A program made the translations under genes and the position numbers. The notes under the pieces were generated by a model. The model searched no databases, was not told the DNA's origin, and worked only from the letters and a program-made list of their open reading frames with translations. Source: Corynebacterium sp. HMSC29G08 (lineage in GTDB: Bacteria; Actinomycetota; Actinomycetes; Mycobacteriales; Mycobacteriaceae). Taken from it: a DNA stretch of 64,000 bases. This document shows positions 33,169 to 42,563 of this stretch, in pieces. Each line of letters begins with the position of its first letter. Positions within the stretch are counted from its first letter, which is position 1. The stretch is from assembly GCF_001806875.1 (NCBI RefSeq), contig NZ_KV786209.1, positions 62,520-126,519 on the forward strand, in the 5' to 3' direction.

Positions 33169-34752
33169 GTGAACATGAAGAAGACCCTGGCTGTTGTTGC
33201 AGCCAGCGCGCTGACCTTCACCATGACCGCATGTGGGTCGGACAGCGCCTCCAACGGCGGTGCTGCGGGCGGCAATTACATCACCGCTAGCAGCACTGAG
33301 CCGCAGAACCCGCTCATCCCGGGCAACACCAATGAGGTCGGCGGCGGCAACATCGTCGATATGATCTACTCGGGTCTTGTCTACTTTGACAAGGACGGCG
33401 TGTCCCACAACGAAATGGCACAGTCCGTTGAGCTGGAGGGTGAAAAGACCTACCGCGTGACCCTGCGCGATGACATCAAGTGGTCCGACGGCTCCCCGGT
33501 GACCTCCAAGGACTTCGTCAACACCTGGAACAAGGTTGTTGAGGACGCAATGCTCGGCGCCTACTTCTTCGAGTCCATCCTGGGCTTCGAAGAGGGCAAG
33601 CCGCTCGAGGGCCTGGAGATTGTGGACGATCAGACGTTCACGATCGAGCTGACCCAGCCAGAAGCCGACTTCCCGCTGCGCCTGGGCTACTCCGCCTTCT
33701 ACCCAATGCACGAGTCTGCATTCGATGACCTTGCTGCATACGGCGAGAACCCGATCGGCAACGGCCCGTACAAGCTGGCTGAGTGGAACCACAACCAGGA
33801 CGCCATCATCGTTCCGAACGAGGAGTACTCCGGCGACCGCGCTGCGCAGAACGACGGCATCAACTTCGTCTTCTACGCACAGCAGGACGCTTCCTACGCT
33901 GACCTGCTCGCAGGCAACCTGGACGTGACCGACGCTATCCCGGACTCTGCGTTCGCAACCTTCAACAACGAGCTGGGCGAGCGTGCTGTGAACCAGCCGG
34001 CTGCCATCTTCCAGTCCTTCACCATCCCGGAGCGCCTCGAGCACTTCGGTGGTGAAGAAGGCAAGCTGCGCCGCGCTGCAATCTCCCGTGCAATCAACCG
34101 CGAGGAGATCACCGCGACCATCTTCGACGGCACCCGCACCCCGGCAACGGACTTCACCTCCCCGGTGATCGCTGGCCACACCGACACCCTCAACGGTGCT
34201 GAGGTTCTGGAGTACGACCCGGAGGAAGCAAAGCGCCTGTGGGAGGAGGCTGACAAGATCAACCCGTGGACCGGTACGTTTGCCATCTCCTACAACGCTG
34301 ATGGTGGCCACCAGGCATGGGTTGATGCAGTTGCAAACTCCATCAAGAACACCCTGGGCATTGAGGCTGAGGGCAACGCATACCCGGACTTCAAGTCCCT
34401 GCGTGATGACGTGACTAAGCGCGAGATCACCACCGCGTTCCGCACCGGCTGGCAGGCAGACTACCCGTCCTTGGGTAACTTCCTGTCCCCGCTGTACGGC
34501 ACGAACGCTGGCTCCAACGACGGTGACTACTCCAACGCCACCTTCGACCAGCTGCTAAAGCAGGCTGCCGGCGCAGCCAGCGTTGAGGAGGCTTCCGAGT
34601 ACTACAACGAGGCTCAGGAGATCCTGCTGCAGGACCTGCCGGTTATCCCGCTGTGGTACTCCAACGTGGTCGGTGGCTACTCCGAGAACGTTGACAACGT
34701 GGCATTCTCCTGGAAGTCCGTCCCGCTGTTCTACGCGATTACGAAGAACTAA
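33169..34752 (+). CDS. Peptide ABC transporter substrate-binding lipoprotein (system 1)
   Basis: A 527-residue OppA/DppA-family (SBP_bac_5) protein. The signal peptide ends in lipobox MTAC (Cys22). The mature domain has LRDDIKWSDGSPVTSKDFVNTW, IGNGPYKLAEWNHNQDAI and RRAAISRAINREEI, all typical. An AAGGAG ribosome site is 8 bases before GTG 33169 and 14 before an in-frame ATG at 33175, so the GTG is chosen. Codon use is strongly biased, suggesting high expression. It is the first gene of a four-gene operon; a long hairpin separates it from the permease genes. Confidence 0.93.
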   Translation: MNMKKTLAVVAASALTFTMTACGSDSASNGGAAGGNYITASSTEPQNPLIPGNTNEVGGGNIVDMIYSGLVYFDKDGVSHNEMAQSVELEGEKTYRVTLRDDIKWSDGSPVTSKDFVNTWNKVVEDAMLGAYFFESILGFEEGKPLEGLEIVDDQTFTIELTQPEADFPLRLGYSAFYPMHESAFDDLAAYGENPIGNGPYKLAEWNHNQDAIIVPNEEYSGDRAAQNDGINFVFYAQQDASYADLLAGNLDVTDAIPDSAFATFNNELGERAVNQPAAIFQSFTIPERLEHFGGEEGKLRRAAISRAINREEITATIFDGTRTPATDFTSPVIAGHTDTLNGAEVLEYDPEEAKRLWEEADKINPWTGTFAISYNADGGHQAWVDAVANSIKNTLGIEAEGNAYPDFKSLRDDVTKREITTAFRTGWQADYPSLGNFLSPLYGTNAGSNDGDYSNATFDQLLKQAAGAASVEEASEYYNEAQEILLQDLPVIPLWYSNVVGGYSENVDNVAFSWKSVPLFYAITKN

Positions 34753-34787
34753 CCATCCTTCAAGCGGATGCCGCTTCGTAAGTTCAC

Positions 34788-34827
34788 AAACCCACACTTC
34801 GACACGGGATGTGTCGGGTGTGGGTTT
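34788..34827 (+). promoter_or_regulatory. Intercistronic stem-loop in peptide operon 1
   Basis: AAACCCACAC (34788-34797) pairs with GTGTGGGTTT (34818-34827), and CGACAC (34800-34805) pairs with GTGTCG (34811-34816) around a GGGAT loop. No T-tract follows. It likely stabilises the binding-protein message or partly terminates transcription, giving more binding protein than permease. Confidence 0.65.
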
Positions 34828-34924
34828 CGTGTTGCTTTCAGCGGTATTCTGCCAAGCGTGTCCACAACACCGACAACCGAACCTGTCAACGAAACTGCTT
34901 AACCGAAAGAGAGCGAACTAACCC

Positions 34925-35851
34925 ATGTGGCGCTACATCGGGCGGCGGCTCTTGCAAATCATCCCCGTGTTCTTCGGGGCTACGCTTTTGCTCTATGCCC
35001 TCGTCTTCCTTATGCCGGGCGACCCAGTCGAAGCGCTCGGCGGCGACCGAGGCTTGAGCGAAGCTGCTCGCCAACGCATCACCGAAGAATACAACCTAGA
35101 CAAGCCATTTCTAATCCAGTACCTGCTCTACCTCAAAGGCATTTTGACGCTGGACTTCGGCACTACGTTCTCCGGCCAGCCGGTGCGTTCCGTGATGGCG
35201 AATGCCTTCCCAGTAACCATCAAGCTGGCGCTGATGGCGCTGGCCTTTGAGGCCATCTTTGGCATCATCTTCGGCGTGATCGCCGGTGTGCGCCGCGGCG
35301 GCTTCTTTGACTCCACGGTGCTGGTTGTCTCCCTGTTTGTTATTGCGGTGCCGAGCTTTGTTATCGGTTTCGTGCTGCAGTACCTCGTTGGCGTGAAGTG
35401 GGGATTACTCCCCGTGACAGTGGGAAGAAACGAAAGCTTCACAGCGCTGTTAATGCCCGCGGTGGTGCTAGGCGCCTTGTCATTTGCGTACGTGTTGCGA
35501 TTAACCAGGCAGTCCGTCAGCGAAAACCTCCGCGCGGATTATGTGCGTACCGCCCGTGCTAAGGGCCTGTCCAACGGCCAAGTGATGAACCGCCACGTGC
35601 TGCGCAACTCCATGATCCCGGTTGTGACCTTCCTGGGTGCTGACCTTGGTGGGCTGATGGGCGGCGCCATTGTTACCGAAGGCATCTTTGGCATCAACGG
35701 CGTTGGCGGCACCATCTTCCAAGCAATCATCAAGGGTGAGCCTGCCACGGTGGTGTCATTCACCACGGTGCTGGTGATCGTGTACATCGTTGCCAACCTG
35801 CTGGTGGACCTGCTCTACGCTGTCCTGGATCCGAGGATTCGCTATGCATAA
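34925..35851 (+). CDS. Peptide ABC transporter permease, DppB type (system 1)
   Basis: A 308-residue inner-membrane permease with six helices. The opening MWRYIGRRLLQIIPVFFGATLL and PGDPVEALGG are the DppB/OppB signature, and DYVRTARAKGLS is the EAA coupling loop that contacts the ATPase. It pairs with the DppC-type permease, whose start overlaps its stop by 8 bases. Confidence 0.94.
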   Translation: MWRYIGRRLLQIIPVFFGATLLLYALVFLMPGDPVEALGGDRGLSEAARQRITEEYNLDKPFLIQYLLYLKGILTLDFGTTFSGQPVRSVMANAFPVTIKLALMALAFEAIFGIIFGVIAGVRRGGFFDSTVLVVSLFVIAVPSFVIGFVLQYLVGVKWGLLPVTVGRNESFTALLMPAVVLGALSFAYVLRLTRQSVSENLRADYVRTARAKGLSNGQVMNRHVLRNSMIPVVTFLGADLGGLMGGAIVTEGIFGINGVGGTIFQAIIKGEPATVVSFTTVLVIVYIVANLLVDLLYAVLDPRIRYA

Positions 35852-36824
35852 CCCAAGAACCAATAACGCTGTAGATACTGTAGACACTGGGCTGCCTGGG
35901 CAGGAATACTACGTAGCTGAGACTGATGAGTCGGGCCTGGGCGCCGTTGACGCTGTGGCCGATGACCGGGCGCCGTCAAGCCAATGGGGCGAAGCGTGGA
36001 AGTACCTGCGTCGCCGCCCCCTGTTTTGGGTAGCAGCCGCACTGATCCTGATGGCGCTTGCCGTGGCAATCGCACCTCAGCTGTTCACCGCTACTGACCC
36101 GCGTGAGTGCATCCTGTCGCGCTCACTGAATGGACCGACCTCGGGCCACCCATTTGGTTTTGACCGTCAAGGCTGCGACATTTACGCGCGCACCATCTAC
36201 GGTGCACGTGCATCCGTTGCTGTGGGCGTGCTAACCACGCTGATTGTTACCGCACTTGGCACCATCATCGGTTCCATCGCCGGCTTCTACGGTGGTATCT
36301 GGGACACGCTGCTGTCTCGCCTGACGGACATCTTCTTCGCCGTCCCGCTGGTGCTGGCTGCGATCGTGGTCATGTCCATGTTCCAAAACCAGCGCTCCAT
36401 CTGGATGGTGGTGCTTGCACTGTCTATGTTCGGCTGGACGCAGATCGCACGTATTACTCGTGGCGCGGTGATGGGCGTGAAGAACGACGAGTTCGTGACC
36501 GCTGCGCGCGCACTTGGCGCCAGCGACAGCAAGATCATCTTCTCCCACATCCTGCCGAATGCAGCGGCGCCGATCATTGTGTACGCGACGGTGGCGCTGG
36601 GCACGTTCATTGTTGCTGAGGCAACGCTGTCGTTCCTTGGTATTGGTTTGCCAACGTCCGTGGTGTCGTGGGGTGGAGATATTTCGAGGGCGCAGGCGTC
36701 CCTACGCACCCAGCCCATGGTGCTGTTCTACCCGGCAATTGCCCTGGCACTGACGGTGCTGAGCTTTATCATGATGGGCGACGTGGTCCGCGACGCCCTC
36801 GACCCGAAGGCGAGGAAACGATGA
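35844..36824 (+). CDS. Peptide ABC transporter permease, DppC type (system 1)
   Basis: A 326-residue permease. A long hydrophilic N-terminus (~55 residues) precedes the first helix (FWVAAALILMALAVAI). HPFGFDRQGCDIYARTIYGAR is the conserved DppC loop (usually GTD..GRD) and DEFVTAARALGAS the coupling loop. It starts inside the end of the DppB gene and ends in an ATGA overlap with the ATPase gene. Confidence 0.94.
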   Translation: MHNPRTNNAVDTVDTGLPGQEYYVAETDESGLGAVDAVADDRAPSSQWGEAWKYLRRRPLFWVAAALILMALAVAIAPQLFTATDPRECILSRSLNGPTSGHPFGFDRQGCDIYARTIYGARASVAVGVLTTLIVTALGTIIGSIAGFYGGIWDTLLSRLTDIFFAVPLVLAAIVVMSMFQNQRSIWMVVLALSMFGWTQIARITRGAVMGVKNDEFVTAARALGASDSKIIFSHILPNAAAPIIVYATVALGTFIVAEATLSFLGIGLPTSVVSWGGDISRAQASLRTQPMVLFYPAIALALTVLSFIMMGDVVRDALDPKARKR

Positions 36825-38503
36825 ACCAGCCACTGCTTAACATTGAAGACCTCAAGATCACCTTCGAATCCACCACGGGTGTGGTGGAAGCCGTACGTGA
36901 CTTTGACCTGACGATCTACCCAGGCCAATCCGTGGCCATTGTGGGTGAGTCTGGCTCCGGCAAGTCCACCGCTGCGATGAGCATCTTGGGCCTGTTGCCA
37001 GGAACCGGCAAGGTGACCAACGGCACCATCACGTTCGACGGCAAGGACCTGACCAACCTCGACGAGAAGGGTTGGCAGGAAATCCGAGGCAGCGAGATTG
37101 GGCTGGTGCCACAGGACCCGATGAGCAACCTCAACCCGGTGTGGCGCATTGGCACACAGGTGGAGGAGTCGCTGCGCGCCAACAACGTGGTGCCAGGCTC
37201 CGAGCGCCACAAGCGCGTTGTTGAGCTTTTGGAGGAAGCCGGCCTGCCGGACGCTGAGCGCCGAGCGAAGCAGTACCCGCACGAGTTCTCTGGAGGCATG
37301 CGCCAGCGAGCGCTCATTGCGATCGGCCTGGCTGCACGCCCGAAGCTGCTCATTGCCGACGAACCAACATCCGCCCTCGACGTCACGGTGCAGAAGAAAA
37401 TCCTGGATCACCTGGACAAGCTCACCGCGGAATTGGGCACATCGCTGCTGTTTATTACTCACGATCTCGGGTTGGCAGCTGAGCGCGCCGACTTCCTCGT
37501 AGTGATGCACCGCGGCCGCATCGTGGAAAAAGGCCCAAGCCTGAAGATTCTGCGTAACCCGCAGCACCCGTACACGCAGCGGTTGGTGAAGGCGGCGCCG
37601 TCATTGGCGTCTGCACGAATCCAGTCCGCTAAGGCACAGGGGCTGGAAACCGCAGAGCGCGTTGCCGGAAAGCGCGATGGCGAGGAAGTGGTTCGCGTAG
37701 AAAACCTGGTGAAGGAATTCGACGTGCGCGGCCAAAGAGGCGCCAAGAAAATCCTTCGTGCGGTTGATGACGTGAGCTTTTCTTTACGACGTGGCACGAC
37801 GCTCGCCCTCGTCGGCGAGTCCGGCTCCGGCAAATCTACCGTGGCCAACATGGTGCTGCGTCTTCTCGAGCCGACCAGTGGGCGAGTGATCTTCGAGGGC
37901 CAGGATATTGCGCAGCTTAAAGGTAAAGAGCTGTTTGAGATGCGCCGCAAAGTCCAGGTGGTGTTCCAAAACCCCTACGGCTCACTCGACCCGATGTTCT
38001 CGGTGTACAAGTGCATCGAGGAACCACTAGCGCTGCACAAGGTCGGCGGCCGCAAGGAGCGCGAAGCTCGCGTTGCTGAGCTGCTAGACATGGTGCAGAT
38101 GCCGCGCTCTGCTATGCGACGCTACCCGAACGAACTCTCCGGCGGCCAGCGCCAACGCATCGCAATTGCGCGAGCGCTTGCGCTGCACCCGGAAGTTGTC
38201 GTACTGGATGAGGCCGTGTCTGCACTTGACGTGCTGGTGCAAAACCAGATCATCAACCTGCTGGCAGACCTGCAGGACGAGCTCGACCTTTCCTACCTGT
38301 TCATTACCCACGACCTAGCTGTGGTCCGCCAGACCGCCGACGACATTGTGGTGATGCGCCAAGGCGTTGCCGTGGAGCAGGGTAGCTCGGACGACATCTT
38401 TGATAATCCGCAAGACCCATACACCCAGAACCTGATCAATTCGGTTCCGGGCTTGGGCATTGAATTGGGCACTGGCGAAGACCTCGGTATCGAGATTCGT
38501 TAA
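36821..38503 (+). CDS. Peptide ABC transporter, fused double ATP-binding protein (system 1)
   Basis: A 560-residue fusion of DppD- and DppF-type ATPases. Domain 1: Walker A GESGSGKST, signature LSGG replaced by FSGGMRQR, Walker B LLIADEPTSALD. Domain 2 (from about residue 290): Walker A GESGSGKST, signature LSGGQRQR, Walker B VVVLDEAVSALD, where DEP is changed to DEA. Each domain has the C-terminal peptide-transporter extension (HPYTQRLV and DPYTQNLI). The ATG overlaps the DppC stop (ATGA). Confidence 0.94.
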   Translation: MNQPLLNIEDLKITFESTTGVVEAVRDFDLTIYPGQSVAIVGESGSGKSTAAMSILGLLPGTGKVTNGTITFDGKDLTNLDEKGWQEIRGSEIGLVPQDPMSNLNPVWRIGTQVEESLRANNVVPGSERHKRVVELLEEAGLPDAERRAKQYPHEFSGGMRQRALIAIGLAARPKLLIADEPTSALDVTVQKKILDHLDKLTAELGTSLLFITHDLGLAAERADFLVVMHRGRIVEKGPSLKILRNPQHPYTQRLVKAAPSLASARIQSAKAQGLETAERVAGKRDGEEVVRVENLVKEFDVRGQRGAKKILRAVDDVSFSLRRGTTLALVGESGSGKSTVANMVLRLLEPTSGRVIFEGQDIAQLKGKELFEMRRKVQVVFQNPYGSLDPMFSVYKCIEEPLALHKVGGRKEREARVAELLDMVQMPRSAMRRYPNELSGGQRQRIAIARALALHPEVVVLDEAVSALDVLVQNQIINLLADLQDELDLSYLFITHDLAVVRQTADDIVVMRQGVAVEQGSSDDIFDNPQDPYTQNLINSVPGLGIELGTGEDLGIEIR

Positions 38504-38517
38504 CACCAGTGCCCTAA

Positions 38518-38543
38518 GGGGGCGTCGACAAGCAACAAGGCCC
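38518..38543 (-). repeat. Dispersed oligonucleotide between convergent operons
   Basis: The complement reads GGGCCTTGTTGCTTGTCGACGCCCCC, the full form of the recurring motif, here in the 39-base gap between two convergent operons. With GGGC and GCCC ends it might fold weakly, but no T-tract marks a terminator. Confidence 0.55.
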
Positions 38544-40450
38544 TATTCCGGCTGGTAGGTTTGGCGCACGCGGTTGCGCTCAACCTCCGGGTCAGGAATC
38601 GGGATCGCAGACAACAACGCCTTGGTGTACGGGTGCTGGGGGTTATCAAACACCTCATCCGCGTCGCCGAATTCCACAAAGTCGCCCTTGTACATCACCG
38701 CAACACGGTCCGACAGGTGGCGGACCACCGACAGATCGTGTGCCACGAACAGGTACGACAGGCCAAGCTCGCGCTTCAGGGACTCCAGCAGGTTAATCAC
38801 ACCAGCCTGGATAGATACGTCGAGCGCTGAGACCGGCTCATCCAGCACAATCACCGAGGGGTTGGTGGCAAGCGCACGGGCGAGGCCGATGCGCTGGCGC
38901 TGGCCTCCCGAGAAATGGCCCGGGAAACGGTCAATCTGAGACTCGTCCAGACCTACGGTGCGCATCAGCTCAGCAATACGCTCGTCCTTGTCGCCTTGGT
39001 AACCAAGCGCGTTCAGCGGCTCCTGGATGATCTCCTTGACCGTCATGCGCGGGTTCAGCGAGCTCATCGGATCCTGAAACACCATCTGCAGGTTGCGGCG
39101 GGCCTTCTGACGAGACGCGTGGTTGAATTTCGAGGCATCCTCACCGCACAACACAATGCGGCTGCCGGGAGCAGGATCCAGGTTCATGATCTCCAGCAAG
39201 GTGGTGGTCTTGCCGGAGCCGGACTCGCCCACGATAGCCATGCACTCACCGGCGCGAAGGTCGAAGGAGACGTTCTTTACCGCGTGCACTGTACCTACGC
39301 GACGCTTCACCAACGCACCCTTAGTCAGCGGGAATTCCTTGTTCAGGTTCTCCACTTCCAGGGTCACCTCGCGCTCTTCGCGAGGCACGTTAGCCAGCGA
39401 ATCCTCCGGAAGCACCGGGGTGGGGTAGAGCGGACAGCCGTTGATCGTGCCGTTTTCAATCTCGTTGTGGCGAATGCAGGCGACCTCGTGGCCTTCGTTA
39501 TCCCCCACAGGCTCAAGCTTCGGCTCGCCGTTTGAGCACTCCGGGACAGCGATCGGGCAGCGCGGCGCGAACTGGCAGCGTTCCTGCATGTTCACCAGCT
39601 TCGGCGGGGTGCCCTCGATAAACGTCAAGGGCTCGTCTGAGGGGACGTCCACACGCGGTGTGGAACCAAGCAGGCCGATGGAGTACGGCATTTGCGGGGC
39701 CTTAAACAGCGTGTGCACGCCGGCCTTTTCCACGGGGCGGCCACCGTACATCACCAGCACGTCATCTGCGGTGCCAGCAACCACGCCCATGTCGTGGGTA
39801 ATCATGATGCAAGCCGCGCCAGTTTCACGCTGCGCAACCTTGATCACGTCCAGGATCTGGGCCTGGATGGTCACGTCGAGGGCGGTGGTTGGTTCGTCCG
39901 CGATCAGTACCTTCGGATCATTCGCAATCGCAATAGCAATGACCACGCGCTGGCGCATACCACCGGAAAACTCGTGGGGGAAGGACTTCAGGCGCTTCTG
40001 CGGCTCCGGAATACCCACAAGGTCCAAAAGCTCAGCCGCACGGGTGAGTGCCTTGGACTTGGAAATGTTGTTGTGGGCCTGCATGGCTTCCACCAGCTGC
40101 GTACCAATGTCATACACCGGCGTCAAAGCGGACAGTGGGTCCTGGAAGATCATGCCGATCTCGTTGCCGCGGATGTGCGACATGGCCTTGTCGTTTTTGG
40201 TCAGCAGTTCCTCGCCTTTGTACAGCACCGAGCCGGTGACCTTGGCGTAATCCGGCAAAAGCCCCATCACAGCCATGGACGTGACCGACTTGCCCGAGCC
40301 GGACTCGCCCACAATGCCAAGGGTTCGGCCGGGGTAGAGGTCAAAGTCCACGCCGCGTACCGCGGAGACAACGCCTGCCTCCGAGGGGAAAGAAACGTTG
40401 AGGTCACGAACGCTAAGTACCGGGTTAGCGGAATTCACGGAAGATGTCAT
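38543..40450 (-). CDS. Peptide ABC transporter, fused double ATP-binding protein (system 2)
   Basis: A 635-residue fusion, paralogous to the system 1 ATPase. Domain 1 has GESGSGKS, FSGGMRQR and VLIADEPTTALD; domain 2 has GESGSGKTT, FSGGQRQR and VIVLDEPVSALD. Between them is the oligopeptide extension with Cys residues (MQERCQFAPRCPIAVPEC and HEVACIRHN), the putative Fe-S or zinc-binding CxxxxCP region known from DppD/DppF. That region is missing in the system 1 protein. It is the last gene of the operon; the start overlaps the DppC stop by 4 bases. Confidence 0.94.
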   Translation of the reverse strand: MTSSVNSANPVLSVRDLNVSFPSEAGVVSAVRGVDFDLYPGRTLGIVGESGSGKSVTSMAVMGLLPDYAKVTGSVLYKGEELLTKNDKAMSHIRGNEIGMIFQDPLSALTPVYDIGTQLVEAMQAHNNISKSKALTRAAELLDLVGIPEPQKRLKSFPHEFSGGMRQRVVIAIAIANDPKVLIADEPTTALDVTIQAQILDVIKVAQRETGAACIMITHDMGVVAGTADDVLVMYGGRPVEKAGVHTLFKAPQMPYSIGLLGSTPRVDVPSDEPLTFIEGTPPKLVNMQERCQFAPRCPIAVPECSNGEPKLEPVGDNEGHEVACIRHNEIENGTINGCPLYPTPVLPEDSLANVPREEREVTLEVENLNKEFPLTKGALVKRRVGTVHAVKNVSFDLRAGECMAIVGESGSGKTTTLLEIMNLDPAPGSRIVLCGEDASKFNHASRQKARRNLQMVFQDPMSSLNPRMTVKEIIQEPLNALGYQGDKDERIAELMRTVGLDESQIDRFPGHFSGGQRQRIGLARALATNPSVIVLDEPVSALDVSIQAGVINLLESLKRELGLSYLFVAHDLSVVRHLSDRVAVMYKGDFVEFGDADEVFDNPQHPYTKALLSAIPIPDPEVERNRVRQTYQPE

Positions 40451-41472
40451 GCTCGGCCTCCAGAGTTCGAGTTCGGGTCAAAAGCGTCACGCAGGCCGTC
40501 AGCAATGAAAGCCATGGAGACGGTCAACAGCGTCAGCACAAGCGCCGGGAAGTAGAACTGCCACGGGGTGGTGATCAGGGTTCCGGTACCGGTCTGCAGC
40601 AGGGTACCCAGAGACACATCTGGCAGCTTCACGCCTAAGCCAAGGAAGGACAGGGCGGTCTCACTCATGATTGTGGAGACCACGCCCATCATGAACTGGA
40701 TCACCAACAGCGACGCCACGTTGGGGATGATGTGGCGCACAATCGACTTCGGACGGGAGACACCCATGAAACGGGCGGCGCGAACGTAGTCGTTTTCTCG
40801 GATAGACAAAGCCAGTGACCAAATCACACGAGCGGGGTACATCCAGCCGAAAGCGATGAGCACCACGGTGAGCACCTTCCAGTCGCCGCCAGAGCCGGAG
40901 ACCAACAGTGCAATCATCAAGAAGGTCGGCACTGCCAGCATGAAGTGGATGATTGCCAGCACAATTTTTTCAAGCGCACCGCCGTAGAGCGCAGCACCTG
41001 CACCAATGAGCGCAGAGAGGATCGTGATAGCCAGCGCTGCTGGCACTGCAATGGTCAGGGAACGGCCAAGGCCGTGCACAACCTGAGCGAATAGGTCATT
41101 GCCGGAGTCAGTGGTACCAAACCAGTGTTCCTTGCTTGGGCCGGTGGCTAGGTTCAAAAAGTCCGGTTCATCGTAGGCCCAAGGCGTGATGAACTTGCCA
41201 AAGACAGCGAGCAGGACCAGCACGATGAAGATAACCGTGCCTACTACCGCCATGCGGTTTCGCAGGAAGCGGCGCAGGTAGATACGGCTCTTGCTGGTGC
41301 CGCGTAGTGCTGCGGACTGGTTTAGTGGCTCAGCACTTGCCGTGCCGTCTGCCTGGCGTCCGGTTTCAGACGTAGCCGTCATGTCATTAACTGGGATGTT
41401 TGCGTGCATACCCAGGTTCTGGCTGGCGCGACGTGGCTGGCCAGAGTTAGATCCGGTGTATTTCGTCGACAT
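40447..41472 (-). CDS. Peptide ABC transporter permease, DppC type (system 2)
   Basis: A 341-residue permease with a hydrophilic N-terminus of about 65 residues (rich in Thr, Ser, Ala and Gln), then the first helix (NRMAVVGTVIFIVLVLLAVFG). The loop EHWFGTTDSGNDLFAQVVHG is the DppC signature and DYVRAARFMGVS the coupling loop. It lies 12 bases after the DppB gene. Confidence 0.93.
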   Translation of the reverse strand: MSTKYTGSNSGQPRRASQNLGMHANIPVNDMTATSETGRQADGTASAEPLNQSAALRGTSKSRIYLRRFLRNRMAVVGTVIFIVLVLLAVFGKFITPWAYDEPDFLNLATGPSKEHWFGTTDSGNDLFAQVVHGLGRSLTIAVPAALAITILSALIGAGAALYGGALEKIVLAIIHFMLAVPTFLMIALLVSGSGGDWKVLTVVLIAFGWMYPARVIWSLALSIRENDYVRAARFMGVSRPKSIVRHIIPNVASLLVIQFMMGVVSTIMSETALSFLGLGVKLPDVSLGTLLQTGTGTLITTPWQFYFPALVLTLLTVSMAFIADGLRDAFDPNSNSGGRA

Positions 41473-41484
41473 TGGTGTGCCTCC

Positions 41485-42468
41485 CTAGCTAACCCGGACT
41501 CGGGGATCAAGTGCCACCACAAGCAGGTCCGCCAAGATCGCAGATATTGCGGTCATCGCGGCGCCGAAGGCCGCAACAGCAACTGCGCCATGCACGTCGT
41601 TGCGGCTGATGGTCTGGATGAAGTATTGGCCCATGCCGTTCCAGGCGAAAATGCGCTCCGTCATCACCGCACCGGTGAAAATACCGGGAACGGAGAATGC
41701 CACCGAGGTTGCCACCGGAATCAGTGAGGTGCGAAGCGCGTGCTTGCGCACCGCCTGCGCCTTGGTCAGGCCCTTGGCGCGAGCAGTGCGGACGTAGTCC
41801 GCGTTCAAGTTATCCAGCAGCAAGGTGCGCTGCATGAAGTGGTAGCCCGCGTAGGAAATGATCAGCAGCGCAAGCGTGGGCAAGATAAGGTGCTGACCAA
41901 AGTCAACTAGCTTGTTCCACGTGCCTTGCACATTGGAGTTAGATGCGCCGGTGACGTAGAAGATACGGCGCCCGGTCCACTCGTTGATCTTGATGCCAAG
42001 CCACACCACTGCAATAGACGCCACAACCACGTGCGTGTTCATCGTGATGATGGAAATGCCCTGCCAAACGCGGTCGGCGCGCTTGTACTGGCGCGACGCC
42101 GTGTACACGCCCACTGCCACACCAATGACGATGGACAGGAAGGTTGCCACGAACGTCAGCTGGGCGGAGACCCAGATGCGAAACGCAATCTGTTCGTTCA
42201 CCGAGTCACCGAGCGGGGAGTTACCCCAGTCCCAACGTGTCAGGATGCCGGTGAGCCATGTCCACCAACGCTCAATTATCGGCGTATTCGGGCTCAAGTT
42301 GTTGGGCTCAAGCAAAGCATCGATCTGCTCTGGTGAAAGCGGAGGGCGACGGCCGAAGTAGTTGGCGCGCGGGTCCAAAAAGAAGCTGGCGAGGAAATAC
42401 GTGAGGTTGGTGGCCAGAAAAACGATGAGGCTCCAGCTCAGAATTTTCCTTATGAGGTAGCGGAACAT
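41485..42468 (-). CDS. Peptide ABC transporter permease, DppB type (system 2)
   Basis: A 327-residue permease: MFRYLIRKILSWSLIVFLATNL, six helices, coupling loop DYVRTARAKGLTKAQ. Compared with DppB of system 1 it has an insertion before helix 3 (SQYKRADRVW region and ITMNTHVVVASIAVVW). It begins downstream of a long hairpin that separates it from the binding-protein gene. Confidence 0.92.
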   Translation of the reverse strand: MFRYLIRKILSWSLIVFLATNLTYFLASFFLDPRANYFGRRPPLSPEQIDALLEPNNLSPNTPIIERWWTWLTGILTRWDWGNSPLGDSVNEQIAFRIWVSAQLTFVATFLSIVIGVAVGVYTASRQYKRADRVWQGISIITMNTHVVVASIAVVWLGIKINEWTGRRIFYVTGASNSNVQGTWNKLVDFGQHLILPTLALLIISYAGYHFMQRTLLLDNLNADYVRTARAKGLTKAQAVRKHALRTSLIPVATSVAFSVPGIFTGAVMTERIFAWNGMGQYFIQTISRNDVHGAVAVAAFGAAMTAISAILADLLVVALDPRVRVS

Positions 42469-42492
42469 GGCGTCTCTCAGTCTGTGTCAAAA

Positions 42493-42538
42493 CGCATAAA
42501 TCCGCTCGAAGCCACAAGGGCCTCGGCGGATTTACGCG
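42493..42538 (-). promoter_or_regulatory. Intercistronic stem-loop in peptide operon 2
   Basis: TAAATCCGC (42497-42505) pairs with GCGGATTTA (42526-42534), extended by CGC/GCG across one mismatch, with a GCC/GGC inner pair. It occupies the same place, between binding-protein and permease genes, as the hairpin of operon 1, but the sequences are unrelated. Confidence 0.6.
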
Positions 42539-42563
42539 ACGTGATCAACGGTTACCGGGTCTC

